Shown: positions 34,560-45,980 of the stretch, piece by piece
Position numbering within the stretch: position 1 is the first letter of the stretch
Layout of the letters: every line of letters starts with the position of its first letter
Source: Molossus alvarezi
Taxonomy: Eukaryota; Chordata; Mammalia; Chiroptera; Molossidae
DNA length: 64,000 nt
Assembly (NCBI GenBank): GCA_037176705.1
Contig: CM073889.1
Location: forward strand, 106,037,890-106,101,889
Reading direction: 5' to 3'
Program-made: the position numbers and the translations under genes
The notes under the pieces: generated by a model
Seen by the model: only the letters and a program-made list of their open reading frames with translations
The model's database searches: none
Told to the model about the DNA's origin: nothing

Positions 34560-34860
34560 CATGTGCAGAAGAATTTAGTTAACAAACATATTAAATATTG
34601 ACTGTGGGCTAGATAGTGTGTGGAGGGCTAGATAGAAATGCCCAAGTATTCCAGGGATCACAGGCTTTATGGTCCAGTAGAAGGAACAGGTAGGTACACA
34701 GATACACAGAGGAAGGTGTCATGTATGTTAGACAGTGGTTTCGATGGGATACAATGATGACACAAGAAGGGGTGAGTGGTCAAGAGGATACAACAGTCAG
34801 GAAACGCTTCATAGAGGCATTGAAGCCACTGGGGTTTATGGAAATCACTTCTAAAGCTAA
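34560..34860 (-). repeat. L2 fragment, antisense
   Basis: The text tattaaatattgactgtggg, atcacaggctttatggtcca and tcaggaaacgcttcatagag is the reverse complement of the L2 tail. Confidence 0.65.
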
Positions 34861-34909
34861 CTGCCTGTCTTCAGGACTTAGTAGTGGTAGGTGACCTTGG
34901 CTTTTCTTT

Positions 34910-35445
34910 TTGTTTTTAATTAAGATATAATTGACATATAACATTGTATGAGTTTAAGGTGTACATGTTGATTTGATACATTTATATATTGCAGTCTGAT
35001 TACTACCATAATGTTAGCTATCACCTCTATCACATCACATCATTATCATTTCTTTTTTGTGGTGAGTACACAGAGGCTTATCATCTTTGAAGTATATAAT
35101 ACAATATAGTTCACTGTAATCACCATGCTGGACATTAGCTCCCCAGGACTTACTCATCTTCTAGTAGCAAGTTTGTACCCTTTAACAACACATTCCGCCC
35201 TTCCCCACCCCACCCTGCTCCAGCCTCTGGTAATAACCATTGTACTCTTTGTTTCTACAAGTTTGGCTTTTTAAGATTACGCATATGAGTGGTATCACAC
35301 AGCATTTGTCTTTCTCTGTCTAACTTATTTCACTTAGCATAAATGCCCTTGAGTGTCATCCACGTGGTCGCAGATAGCAGGATTTCCTTCTTTAATTTCC
35401 TTTGGCTATACATTGAGAAGTGGGATTGTTGGATCATGTGATTCC
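34910..35445 (-). mobile_element. Old L1 3' end, antisense
   Basis: A clear old-L1 tail in antisense: taagatataattgacatata, gagtttaaggtgtacatgtt, cctctggtaataaccattgt, aacttatttcacttagcata and tgggattgttggatcatgtg. Confidence 0.85.
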
Positions 35446-35527
35446 TTTCATGTTCGGCAGATTTAGAGGGAGCATTAATGCAAGTCCTCTAGGAGATGAA
35501 TGACATAAGGAAGGAGGCCTGACTTGT

Positions 35528-35647
35528 ATGTGTGTTTGTGTACGTGTGTGTGTGAGTGTGTGTGTGTGAATGTGTGTGAGAGTGTGTGAGTGTGTGTGTG
35601 TGAGAGTGTGTGGATGTGTCTGTGTGTATGTGTGTGAGAGTATGTGT

Positions 35648-35684
<37 letters not shown>
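35528..35684. repeat. TG-rich cryptic microsatellite
   Basis: About 157 bp of alternating TG with ga, ta and tc interruptions. Three frames remain open on the minus strand as His/Thr repeats, which are artefacts of the array. Such alternating purine-pyrimidine tracts can adopt Z-DNA. Confidence 0.95.
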
Positions 35685-35685
<1 letters not shown>

Positions 35686-36259
35686 GAATTTGAGAGGGGC
35701 ACTGCTTTTCTGCACTTGATTTGGCCACTAACATCACAGCAACACACCCTCCAGTTAAATCCCTGCTTTCCTTATTCCAGCTGTCACATTTCAGGCTGAG
35801 CTGGAAAGAATGTAACTATTTTTTAGAAACTTTCAAAAAGATTTTTATTGAGTCAGTACCTATATTTTAAAATAATCTTTTCGCAATAATATAGAATTAA
35901 CTTATTTTTGAATGTCATATCTGCTAGGCCTCCCCTCTTTCATCATGCATTGAAAACTCTTGGAACAATTAAAATAATAGATATGTCCATTAGTTAAATA
36001 TGAAGTATTGATGGTCATTAAAAAACATATTTGGAGGCTAGGTTTGATATAAAACAAGCATAATGATGCCCTAGGCTGATGTGGGAAATATTTATTTGGA
36101 CTAGAATTAACCACAACTTCACACCCTTGAAACACGCTACAAAGTATTTAGATCAATTTCTACAAAATAAAACCTTTTTATTTTATGTTTGCAAAATATC
36201 TCTTTGGTGAATGACAGCAATAGTATGTATTTGAGTCAGACAAATGGACATCACTTGTA
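35685..36259. other. No recognised feature
   Basis: AT-rich unique sequence between the TG tract and a SINE. Confidence 0.45.
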
Positions 36260-36450
36260 GCCCTGGCTAGTGTGACTCAGTTCATTGGGTGTTGTCCAGG
36301 ACACCAAGAGGTTACCGGTTCAAGTTCTAGTCAGGGCACATGCCTGGGTTGCAGGCTCGATCCCCAGGAGGGGGCATGCAGGAGATAACCCACTGATGCG
36401 CTCTCTCATTGGTGTTTCTCTCTTCCTCTCCTTTCCTTTCCCTTTACTAC
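36260..36450 (+). mobile_element. Older-type VES SINE
   Basis: The head is gccctggctagtgtgactca, with the middle ccccaggagggggcatgcag. The tail is short and its A-run is degraded. No clear target repeat survives. Confidence 0.85.
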
Positions 36451-38149
36451 ATACTGCATATGTAGTAAAACAACAGACTAGAAGATAGCATGAGGTAGTC
36501 CTTTTGAAAAATAAACACAGATGTCAAAAGCATGGATAAAACAGTATGCTAAATATTTCTTCATAAATTTGTTAGTAGTAAATAATTTTATAAATGTATA
36601 AAGTTTCCTCATAATAAATGTTGTATGTAGCATAAAATTTGAGGCCTTACTATATTTTACATAATGATCCTATAGAAAAATATTTTCTTCATGAGATGTT
36701 TATTCATTTCAAGTTGAAAAAACTTTCATGATTTTACAAATGTCTGGGAAATGTATGATAAGGCCTACTGATGTATTTGGTTTGCTGACAAGAGGGCCTG
36801 AGATCACTGTCAATGGAGATACTCTGGTTGTCACGTGTAAACATGAAATTCATGCTGATACTTTTAGCTCTCTGGCAAGGCATTGGTCTTAGCCTCCCAG
36901 ATATCCCAAATCAAAATATGTCTGGATAGTCATGATGGATGCAAGTTAAGGTAAATTTAGGTAAGTCGCAGTGTAAGTCACACTGCAGTAAGCCTGATGG
37001 CCTTGTGGCAGAAAATTAGACAGATGATACAAGAAAATATTCCAAAGCTTCTTTCTTAAAATGAGATGTGAGACAGTACCATGCTTGGGTGCTTAAATAA
37101 AATCAATGCAATTCATAAAAAGGGCAAAGATAAGAAGTTTGCTGAAGCATGGAAGCTGGTGAGCGCACATTTGTGTGCAGCTGCTGTCGACCGGTCATCG
37201 TGACGGTGGAACAGGACCACAGAGGTGCTGCGCTGTGCTGGGAGCCAGCCTTGAAAGCACAGAGCTGTTCTCCATAAGTGCAGAGGAGGCCAGCGAAGGC
37301 ATGGGAGTGAAATCTGTCTAGAAACTTTTATGCAGAAGCACTCCCTTAAACAAAAGTTATAAACCATGCACAATAGAAATATGAGACAGAAGTCACCATT
37401 CTGCTTGCCATAATCGGGAACCACACGGCTTTTGTAAAACAAATTATTTCTAAGTGCCTAGGGTCAAAGTGGAAGAAAAGGCATTTTATGAAACTTGTTC
37501 AGGGGAGGAAAGAACCTCCAAGTGAATGTCATGTCCTTGGCTCATGTATCATTCATAGGGAACTCTTCGGGGCCTTTCTGTGATTTCACCGCATGTGCCC
37601 CACATCTGGGTAATTTAAACCGTTTTGAACACCATCTGAAGATATTTGTGTTTTCAGCCAAAGTAAAGCATTTTAAAGGGGGTTTCAACAATTACTACAA
37701 TACATCATTAGTTTAAAATATAAAGGGCTGGAAATAATGGGCTTATATCCATGAAATTTTGCATTGCTTAATAGTGATAGATAATTATAACATTTAATTA
37801 CGTGAGAAGAGCAGGCTTTAAAAGTTGTATACTACTTGGGGGAATAATTGAATTAGCAAATTTTACTGTGTTAACTAGAATGGCACTAAGTTCTTCTCAT
37901 TATCATGAGTAATATGTATTTGTTGGTTGCATGCTGTCACAATGGCACTGTGTTCCACATTGGGAACTCAAAAAATAATAGTGAGGTCCCTGACCTTAAC
38001 CAAGCATATGCTGAGAATACCAGGCCCATGGCAGAAAAGAAGGGAAATAAATAAGCCAGGTGAATTCTATGAGTGTGTCAGAAGTTCAGGGAAAGGGATG
38101 TCACAGGCTGATTTGTGGAAAGCATGTTGAAATTCAATCGACATTCAGT
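36451..38149. other. Unique stretch, possibly conserved non-coding
   Basis: No interspersed repeat is recognised over 1.7 kb. The part at about 37110-37440 is richer in G+C and CpG than its surroundings and carries a 109-codon minus-strand frame without recognisable domains. Confidence 0.4.
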
Positions 38150-39026
38150 ATGTTTTATTTATTCCTTTTATAAATAACTATTAAATCCCTATTGTGTGCA
38201 GAAGCTCTTGCCAGGAACTTAAGATGCTTACATCTCTTCTCTTTTGAAGTTTATAGCTCAGCAGAAGAGACATTATTTAATAATCCAAGATAAATTATAT
38301 AAACAAAAGATCCCAGGGCTGTGAGACTATATAACGAGAGAGCTGAGCTAGTTAGTCTGAGGGAGCAAGGAAGGCTGCCTGGAGGAGATGGCATTTATTT
38401 TGTGATCTGAAGAATGAGTGATGGTTAACTGTAGAGAAAGGAGTGATCTGGGCAGGGCCATCAGCTCATGCAAAGACTGTCCTAGTTTAGAAGAGGAAAA
38501 GGAGCTGGAATGGACAGATAACGCAGAGAGAGAGGAGGTAGCATGATGTAAGTAAGATTCTGGAGCAGTAAGCAGAATCAGGATGTGCGAGGCCTTGTGG
38601 GAAAGATTTCTGTCATTATTTTAAGAGCAACAGGAAGGGACTTAAATAAGACATGATATCCATAGATTGGCATTCAGAAAACAGGGTGAAGCAATGGTAG
38701 TTATGCTAGAATAAATGCAGGTAGACAAGTTAGAAGATGGGACCAGTAGTCCAGGGAAGAGATGACTACAGTGTGGATTGGGGTGGGGACAGCTGAGATG
38801 ACGAGAAGTAAATATGGACTCTTGACAAATGACAAAGCAGATGAGGGAATCAGTCTTATTTGCTCCAAACACATAGACATGCCTACAATGTACAGCTGGC
38901 TCGAAAGCAAGAGGGGGATGGACACATGCTGGAAACTTGTGCCCTGGGCTGTGAGGCTGGAGGAGGAGATCAGGACCAGTGTTTAATGCCTGTCCTGTTA
39001 ATGGCATTCATTTCAGGAGTGGCAGT
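38150..39026 (-). repeat. L2, antisense, next to the Tigger insertion
   Basis: This is one of the longest L2 pieces here: aaatccctattgtgtgcaga, gttagtctgagggagcaagg, gaggccttgtgggaaagatt and agtagtccagggaagagatg, in antisense order. The Tigger element begins immediately to its right. A further L2 piece beyond it (42.6 kb) may be the interrupted remainder. Confidence 0.7.
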
Positions 39027-39190
39027 TACAGTCACTCCTCGCCACTTTGCGCTTCAACTTTCACAGCTTCACTCTATCACGAGTTTTTCAAATATATTCA
39101 TTAAAAAGTTGATCAAGACAGTGAAAATGATACAGCATGCACTCGGTTGTCTGAGTCAATTACAGTTGTCTGTATTACAATTAAAATTAA

Positions 39191-39440
39191 GCCCTGGCCA
39201 GTTTGGCTCAGCGGTTAGAGCGTCCGCCTGCGGTCCGGAGAGACCCGGGTTCGGTTCCTGCTAAGGGCATGTACCTCGGTTGCAGTTTGTCCCCGGCCCT
39301 GGTTAGTCGTGCGGGTGGCAGCCACTCGATGTGTCCCTTTCACATCGATGTTTCCCTGTCTCTTTCTTCCTCTCTCTCCCTCCCTCTCTGTCTGTACAAA
39401 AAATGGAAAAATGTCCTTGGATGAGGATTAAAAAAAAAAA
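39191..39440 (+). mobile_element. VES SINE inside the Tigger element
   Basis: A near-consensus copy in the transposon's 5' non-coding region, flanked by ttaaaatta and tttaaatta. Through its open frame it makes the upstream ORF seem to begin before the real transposase start, which is an artefact. Confidence 0.93.
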
Positions 39441-39604
39441 ATTTAAATTACTGTACATATGGACAGTCGGCTTATGTATTCGAGCACCCCAGGAATCCTT
39501 CAACGCCAGGTGCAACCGCTTGACCACTCCCTGTGTGTGGGCAATAACTTTTTTCCAAAAAATCGGGTGTTGTGAAACCAAGCCAATCAGAGCGTGCTGT
39601 TCAC

Positions 39605-39649
39605 TGATTGGCTATCCAATCCTCTTTCTCTCCTGGCCACTGATTGGCT
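39605..39649. promoter_or_regulatory. CCAAT-box cluster of the Tigger promoter
   Basis: GATTGGCT occurs at 39605-39612 and 39642-39649, and CCAAT at 39616-39620, about 110-155 bp upstream of the transposase start. This is a plausible relic promoter for the transposase gene. No TATA box is evident. Confidence 0.35.
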
Positions 39650-39759
39650 CAGCCTCATGCAAGTTCGTTTCTCTCATACACACTTCTACGTCGCTACACA
39701 TTGGAAGCATCTTTGCTCTTGTGTTTGCGATTTCTGAGAACTTTTATCTAAGCCCCACG

Positions 39760-41662
39760 ATGGCTCCTAAATGTGCTGCTTCTTCTAAGCCTTCTGACGA
39801 TGAAGTTAAGTGCCGGAGGAAGATGCTTACCACCCAGGAGAAGGTGAAACTCTTGGATATGATCAAAGATGGCAAGAAAATTGTGGAGGTTGCCTGCCAT
39901 TATGACTTGAATGAGTCTACCGTTCACTCCATCCATAAAGATGAAAACAACATCCATGCAATGGCTACTGTCTCTTTCAACAAGGAAGCAAAGTGCATCG
40001 TGACAAGTCGTGATAAGTTCATAGTGAAAACGGAGCCTGCCCTAGCCGTTTAGATCAGCGACAGCTGCAAGAAAAACATTCTACTGGAATCGCTGGTCAC
40101 CCGGGAGCAGGTGAGGGAGCTCTATTAGTGCTTCACAGCAGACAAACCTCAACAGGGACCCTCTTCTGCCATGTTCATAGATTTCACCGCAAGCAAGGGT
40201 TGGTTCGAGAAGTTCCAGAAGAGGTATCATCTGAAGAGTGTCGTTCTCCATGGAGAAGCTGCCTCTGCTGACCAGCCTGCAGCAGAGGACTCCGTGAACA
40301 ACACGTTCCAGAAGATCCATGAGGAGGGCGAGTATCATCCAGAATGGGTGTTCAATATGGATGAAACAGGACTGTTCTGGAAAAGAATGCCTTCTGGACA
40401 TTCATTTTCAAGGATGAGGCCAAGGTCTGTGGCTTCAAGGTGTATAAGGATCACGTGACTACCGTTATGTGTGGAAATGCTGAGGGATTTTTGCTCAATC
40501 CTGCCCTTATCTACAAGGCCAAGAACCCTCGGGTCCTGAAGAATAAACACAAGAACCTGCTGCCAGTGCATTGGATGCACAACAACAAGGGCTGGATCAC
40601 GAAGCAGCTGTCATCAAACTGGTTTCAGGAGGGCTTCATCCCCCAAGTCAACCTGTATCTCGCGGAGAAGGGACTTGAGTTTAACATCCTTCTCCTCATG
40701 AACAGTGCTGGAGGTCATGCGCAAGACCTATCCTAGGACGGTGTGCGAATGGAGTTCCTTCCACCCACCACCACTTCGCTGATCCAGCCCGTGGATCAAG
40801 GTGTTATTTGCACGTTCAAGGCCCTCTACACACGAAACACCCTGCAGCCCTCATCGAAGGCATGGACCTTGAGGAGAACTTCTTGCTGAAGGTGTACTGG
40901 GGGCAGTTTACCATCGCGACCTGTCCGAAGAACATCCAGGCTGCGTTGAAGGACATAAAGATGGAGACCGTGAAGGCCAGCTGGAAGATGTTGTGGCTGG
41001 AAGATGTTGTGGCCTGAAACTGTCCATGACTACAGAGGATTCACCCCAGAGGATGTAACAACTCAGCAGTGGATAATGCAGTTAGGCCAGCCTGGATGCT
41101 GGGAGGAGAAAGTTTCACAGATATGACCCGTGATAACATGGATGAGCTGCTGGAGACACATTCGGATCTCTTAACTGACGAGGATCTGGTGGAGATGACT
41201 AAGTCTGCGAGTGAGGAGCAGGAAGAGCAGCCAGAGGGTCCTGGGGGTCAGGAGCGGGAAGTTGGCCTTACACTTGAGCGTCTCTCTCAAGTCGTGAGAA
41301 CCATTAAGGTGGTACAGGACATGAGTGGCGAATGGGACCCACAAATGATGTGTGCATTGCGGTTCCGGAGTGCACTTGATGGAGCCATAGGACCCTGCAA
41401 AGCCTCCTCACGCATATGCAAAGACAGCGCCAGCAACGCCTATCACGATGTTCTTCAGCCGCGCACCAGACACCCACCGCCTGCTCCCAGTGCTCCTTCA
41501 GCGGAAGAAGAGGACGCACCTGCTGAGATACTGCACCACCTGCAGACTCTCCTACTGAGGCCGTGCCCGCAGAGGAGCAGTAACCTTGCTCTTCTTTGCT
41601 GTGCAGTACACCTCTTCATCTTCATCGCTCCATCATCAAACAAGTTGCACTATTTTTCATAG
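39760..41662 (+). pseudogene. Tigger transposase pseudogene
   Basis: A DDE_1/CENP-B-like transposase that would have cut and pasted the element. The ATG at 39760 opens MAPKCAASSKPS and leads to a CENP-B-type helix-turn-helix (TTQEKVKLLDMIKDGKK). A second DNA-binding part follows (FTASKGWFEKFQKRYHL), then the catalytic core. The first Asp is kept in FNMDETGLFWK (40360-40362) and the third in QPVDQGVICTF (40794-40796), but the second is Asn (AAC, 40701-40703) in LLLMNSAGGH. In-frame stops lie at 40051, 40126 and 40734. Frame changes lie near 40400 and 40843, at a 16-bp tandem duplication (40981-41012), and between about 41075 and 41115. The acidic C-terminal tail is open to 41662. The order of parts is intact, so it decayed in place. 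It resembles the family that gave rise to host TIGD and CENPB genes, but this copy is not domesticated. Confidence 0.9.
40981..41012 (+). repeat. 16-bp tandem duplication in the transposase relic
   Basis: ctggaagatgttgtgg occurs twice head to tail. The extra 16 bases shift the frame: removing one copy restores the continuity of the protein similarity downstream (PETVHDYRGFTPEDV is read in the shifted frame). Confidence 0.9.
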
Positions 41663-42299
41663 GTTAGTGATTGTGTGCAAGAACTGTGTGTGTGTATAAT
41701 TAAATGTATAATAATATATTTGTAATGTCTAATATGTCTTATTTTCTCTAATATGTTGGGTAATACGAGTGTAATGGTGACTAAAGGGTGTTATTTCATG
41801 TCTAGAGGGCTCTAATAATGTTGAAAAACATATTTCGAAGGTTGTAAACAGGTTTTCTATGTTCTAACTTTGAACATATTTGATTTATAAATAAAGAATC
41901 CTACTTTGTGGAAATTCATTTATAGCAGTAGAGTCTGGAACTGATTAACTGCAATAAATGAGGGCCGACTATATACCAATTTGCAAGTTTTCCAAAACTT
42001 GTGTAACCAGCTTCATTGCACCCTTCCAGAAACACAAGTACCAGCTGCCCAGCACACCTTCCTCAAAAACATGTTTTAGTTCTGCAGGCTCCCTCCTCTA
42101 AACTGCTAAATTTTTAAAAATTCCAATCTCATCCATTGTTCCCTGAACCCTGCTGGCGCTAACAGCCTCCTGCAGTTACTGCCTCCATACCTCAGTGACT
42201 CCTTGTTATCTTTTGCCTGATTAACAATTTTTTAGATTCATTTCTGCTTGTTAAAGTTACCGGTGTAGGTCAACGAACCCTGATACAGAGGAGATAGAG

Positions 42300-42610
42300 A
42301 AACTAGTAAAAAGGCACTGTCCAAGGAGACAATGGTTGAGAGCTTTTGAGGGTAGAAGAGCAGTTTAAGTTCTCAGATGATAAAAATCACCCCAAGTCTT
42401 AGGTAGGATAAATAAAAAACAAACCCATTTAGGGGCTCAAGGATGCAGTGAGAATCTCAAAAGCAATCAGAGAGAAAGACAACTTAACTCCAAAGAATGT
42501 TGCTCTGACAGCAGACTTCTTATAAGCAACAGATGCCAGGGACAAAGAAATAGTATCTTCAGAGTACTGCTGAAGAGCACTGTTCTGATTTGAGAGCTAC
42601 GTAGCAGTTA
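42300..42610 (+). mobile_element. Old L1 ORF1-region fragment
   Basis: The text atctcaaaagcaatcagaga, gaaagacaacttaactccaa and tctgacagcagacttcttat matches the 3' part of L1 ORF1 with many substitutions. No frame is open through it. 41974-42300 just upstream is unassigned. Confidence 0.6.
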
Positions 42611-42614
42611 ATCC

Positions 42615-42925
42615 GACTGGACTTGGTGACGGATTGCATGCAGGGCATGAAGGAGACAGAAGTATCACAGATGTCCAGGTTTGTAGTTTATGGATTAAGT
42701 TCATTGTGCCATTGACTGAAGTAGAGAATATTGGAGGAAGGTCATATTTGAATGGGAAGAGACTACAAGCTTGCACATGGATACTTCGGAGACATCTCAG
42801 AAGAGATGTGGAGTAGGCAGTCACATATAAAGATTTGAGCTGATAGGAGAGGTCCTGGCTGTGGATATCCCTTTGAAAGTCTTTGGCCTGTGAGTGGTAA
42901 CTGAAGGCTATCTGGTGAATTAGTT
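42615..42925 (-). repeat. L2 fragment, antisense
   Basis: It reads ggacttggtgacggattgca, acagatgtccaggtttgtag and ggagtaggcagtcacatata, resembling the reverse complement of an inner part of L2. It may continue the L2 that lies left of the Tigger element. Confidence 0.5.
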
Positions 42926-42929
42926 ATTT

Positions 42930-43190
42930 CTATAAAAATGTTCATCCAAAACTTGCTGGCCTAAAAGCACACAACACTTTTTATGCTCGCAGTTATGTGG
43001 GTCAGGTATTCGAGTGGTTTAGCCACGAGGTCTGGCTTGGGGGCTCTCAGGGGGTTTGCAGTGAAGATGTGACTGGGTGTATCTCAGGTAAGCCCAAGAT
43101 GGGTTGGGTTTGGTCTATGGGCAATAGTTTGTCAGCCTTTGGTCTAGAACATAGCCAGGAGAAACAGGTACATATAATGACAAAATAAAG
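42930..43190 (+). repeat. Old interspersed repeat, class not assigned
   Basis: The words cagttatgtgggtcaggtat, tggcttgggggctctcaggg and tgcagtgaagatgtgac follow a mammal-wide repeat I recognise by layout only. Confidence 0.4.
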
Positions 43191-44925
43191 GACAGAAATA
43201 AAAATAAAAAAATCCTTCCTATTTTCTAACTCATAAAAGGGTTAATCCAGGTGCAGTAGGGGGGTAAGTAGCCAACAAAAATATCATAATACTCTAATTG
43301 CATACATAGTTGCATGTACTCTCCTTAAGTTTTATTTTTGTTTGTTATTTATTATAGTTGTAGAAACCGAGACTCATTTTGGTGTAGGAACTTTTCCAGG
43401 TTACTAATAGCAGATTTCAATTTGAAACCAAATATGTCTGATTTAACATTTATGTTCTTTACACTTTAAAAAAGTCCCATCTAACGTGGAGAAATACTTG
43501 CAAACATGGGCATACAGATAGTTTGGGCCATACTTAAGAGCACTGGATGCCAGGGGGTTTGTACATTGCATGTGGGAGGGTGATTACTTAGTAATGGGTT
43601 TTAAGTGGTGGGTTGTGAGCTACATAATTGCAGTTGTATTCTTTATTAAATAATCTAGCAGTGGTGTATCGATTACTTGTGGTAGGGAGTATCAAAAGAA
43701 GAGCAATTAGAAAAAAGTCTGATTCAATAGTTTATACAGGAAATTGTTAGGATGTGAACTTGAAAGATGATAACAAGAACGTACAAAGAATATTGTGAAA
43801 AAAAGTCCAACTAAACTTTGGAAATAGACTGTAAAGGAAGAACCAAAGGACTTTGAAAATGTTGGCTGGGTCAGTGGACGGAAGTCATAAGGGGGAACTG
43901 TTTTATGCAGAAATTATACATGCTGAGTTTGAGATACCAAGAAGACATTTAAGTGGACGTGTATTGGAGAAAGAACATGTAAGAGTGGTTGGGGCTGGAG
44001 ACCAAGTTTTATATATGTACTTACTGGTTCAGAGGCAACTCACTAACATGAGTATCCTCAATGATGGCACATGTTTATTTTTGAAGGTGAATTTTGCTAC
44101 AAATGACTCAAGTTATTTTGAGTCTAGTTTTTAGGTAACCCAAAATAAAAGCTTTCTGGCTGAATTTCCTCTTTTGTTTAACATGTCACCTCAGATGCAT
44201 CTGTGACATGAGTGACTACATTCAAGGTGATATATTTCATATCTTGATATGTTTGATAGAATGAAATTAGACTTACTTTGTAAACAGGCCTTGTACCTGA
44301 ATCAGAGGAGATCAATAATTGCCAATGCATCTTCTCACGTTTTATCTTTTATTTTTTTGTTTTTGAGTTCAATTAAATACATTGTAGCTCATATTTTCCT
44401 CAAAAAGGAAGCTAGTGATTAGAATAGAAGGTCAAAGGAGAGTAACTTAGTCAGATCTAGACTGATTTAAAAAAAAAAAAAAAGGAAGAAGCTGGTGCTC
44501 TGGGGGGCTATGAGACTTGAAAAATTGACCTTGGAGAAGGCTCACCTCTGAATAATTGGTCCAAACATAACAGAAAGAAATGCTTGGGTTGAGCAAGAAC
44601 TGGTATCCAAGGAGAAAATCTCAATGTTGTTGGGTGTGGCCAGGCAGGAGGAGACGGGTCACAGCACACAAGCCGTGTGGGAGTGGGGACTAGTGTGGGA
44701 AGTAGGATCATCTCTTCACAAGTAGGCTGACCTCCAGGCTTGGATTCAGAGCAGGACCCAGGCCTAGAGGAAAGCTGGCCAGTGGGGTGGGGAAACCCAA
44801 ACGGAAGAAGAGCCATGGAGACCAGAACTTATGGCTGGGAAGGAGGAAGATTTGCTTCAAGGCCCAGGGCTCATTGGGTCCATTGCAACCGAAGTACTTT
44901 CACATTCATCCATCAGATAATTATT
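43191..44925. other. Mostly unique sequence
   Basis: No recognised repeats except short A-runs (44470-44483). A G+C-rich patch at 44590-44880 carries opposing frames of 69-102 codons without domains. Confidence 0.45.
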
Positions 44926-44929
44926 TTTT

Positions 44930-45390
44930 CAGCTCTCATTGTATACTAAACACTTTGCTAGTTACTGGGGCTACAAAAATTAGTAAGATTCAGCCTCGAA
45001 ATCTACTTGGAGGGAGACAGTTGAGTGACTACTGACTAGACGATTATAATTCAGAGTTTCATTAGAGAGAGAAACAGAGTAGGGACTTAACACAGGCTGG
45101 GCATGGAGGGTGAGGGTGAGGGACTAAATTCCTGAACCAATGACAGCTATCCTGAGTCCTAAATTATTGAATAGGTGTTATCCAGGAAAGGTAGCTAAGA
45201 AGAAACATGTTAGGCAGAGGAAGTGGTCTGTGCCAAGAAAGGAAAGTGTGAGAATGTGGTGTGTTCTAGGAATTACATGCAAATAGTTCCAAAAGACTAG
45301 ACAATGGGATGAAGTTTGGAGTGATGCTGATGGGCATCATATCAGGAATGTATGCTACTTGGAGGGGTGTGGAAGTTTTCAGCAGTCCCA
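44930..45390 (-). repeat. L2 fragment, antisense
   Basis: Antisense L2 order: agctctcattgtatactaaa, tttgctagttactggggcta, ttaggcagaggaagtggtct and gtgtgttctaggaattacat. Confidence 0.65.
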
Positions 45391-45425
45391 GTCCAGATCA
45401 CAGGCTCCATGTGCACTTCTGCCAT

Positions 45426-45980
45426 GGTTAACTTTATGTATCAACTTGATTGGGCCAGCCAGACATTGGGCCAAACATTATTCTGGGTGTGTCTGTGAGG
45501 GTATTTCTGGATGAGATTAACATTTGTATTGGCAGACTGAGTAAAGCAGATTGCCCTCTCCAGTGTAGGTGGGCCTCATCCCATTGAAAACTTAAATAGA
45601 ACAAAAAGGCTGAGTAAAAGGAAATTCCTTCTCCCCTACTGCCATGAGCTGGGACAAAGGTCTTTTTCTGCCTTCAAACTGAACTACAAAATGGACTCTT
45701 CCTAGGTCTTGACCCTGCAGCTTTTAGATTGGAATTTACACCATTGGCTCTGTTGAGTCTGCAGCTCGCTGACCACAGATCTTGGAACTTCTCAGACTAT
45801 GATTATGTGAGCTAATTCCTTATAATGAATAAATATCCCCCTCCCCTCCCCTCCCCTCCCCTCCCCTCCCCTCCCCTCCCCTCCCCTCCCCTCCCCTCCC
45901 CTCCCCTCCCCTCCCCTCCCCTCCCCTCTTCTTTCTTTCCTATAGTTCTCTTTCTCTGGAAAACCCTGACTTTTAGGACT
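45426..45980 (+). mobile_element. MLT2-like ERVL solo LTR
   Basis: The layout matches an old mammal-wide ERVL LTR: tatgtatcaacttgattggg, acattattctgggtgtgtct, aatagaacaaaaaggctgag, tgagctgggacaaaggtctt, gtgagctaattccttataat, and then tttctctggaaaaccctgac. The usual short repeat after aataaat has been replaced by a long (CCCCT)n tract. No internal retroviral region is attached, so it is a solo LTR left by LTR-LTR recombination, or a fragment. It has no coding capacity. Confidence 0.7.
45837..45928. repeat. (CCCCT)n tract, G-quadruplex-prone
   Basis: About 18 nearly perfect pentamer units over 92 bp. The minus strand is a run of GGGGA units, so it is a strong G-quadruplex candidate with a possible i-motif on the other strand. 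Gly/Arg/Glu-repeat frames across it are artefacts. Perfection of the array suggests recent expansion and length variation. Confidence 0.97.

Larger units (their letters stand above)
39029..41971 (+). mobile_element. Tigger (pogo-type) DNA transposon, inactivated
   Basis: The element is 2,943 bp including a later SINE, so about 2.69 kb originally. The left end is CAGTCACTCCTCGCC. The right end, read on the minus strand, is tAGTCGGCCCTCATTTATTG, so the two form an imperfect inverted repeat of about 25 bases. TA dinucleotides flank it at 39027-39028 and 41972-41973, as expected for Tc1/mariner-superfamily insertion. Inside is one transposase relic on the plus strand, preceded by CCAAT-box motifs. 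The VES SINE within the 5' non-coding part post-dates it. Length and protein place it among Tigger elements. Which subfamily is undetermined. Confidence 0.9.

Noticed and set aside
35528..35684. Possible CRISPR-like or satellite array
   Set aside because: Simple alternating TG with interruptions, with no unit structure with spacers.
35434..35747. Three overlapping minus-strand frames of 82-93 codons made of His-Thr repeats
   Set aside because: They are translations of the TG-rich tract in all three frames, so there is no gene.
39331..39759. N-terminal extension of the 240-codon frame over the Tigger transposase
   Set aside because: The first 143 codons lie in the later SINE insertion and the transposon's non-coding leader. 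The natural start is the ATG at 39760.
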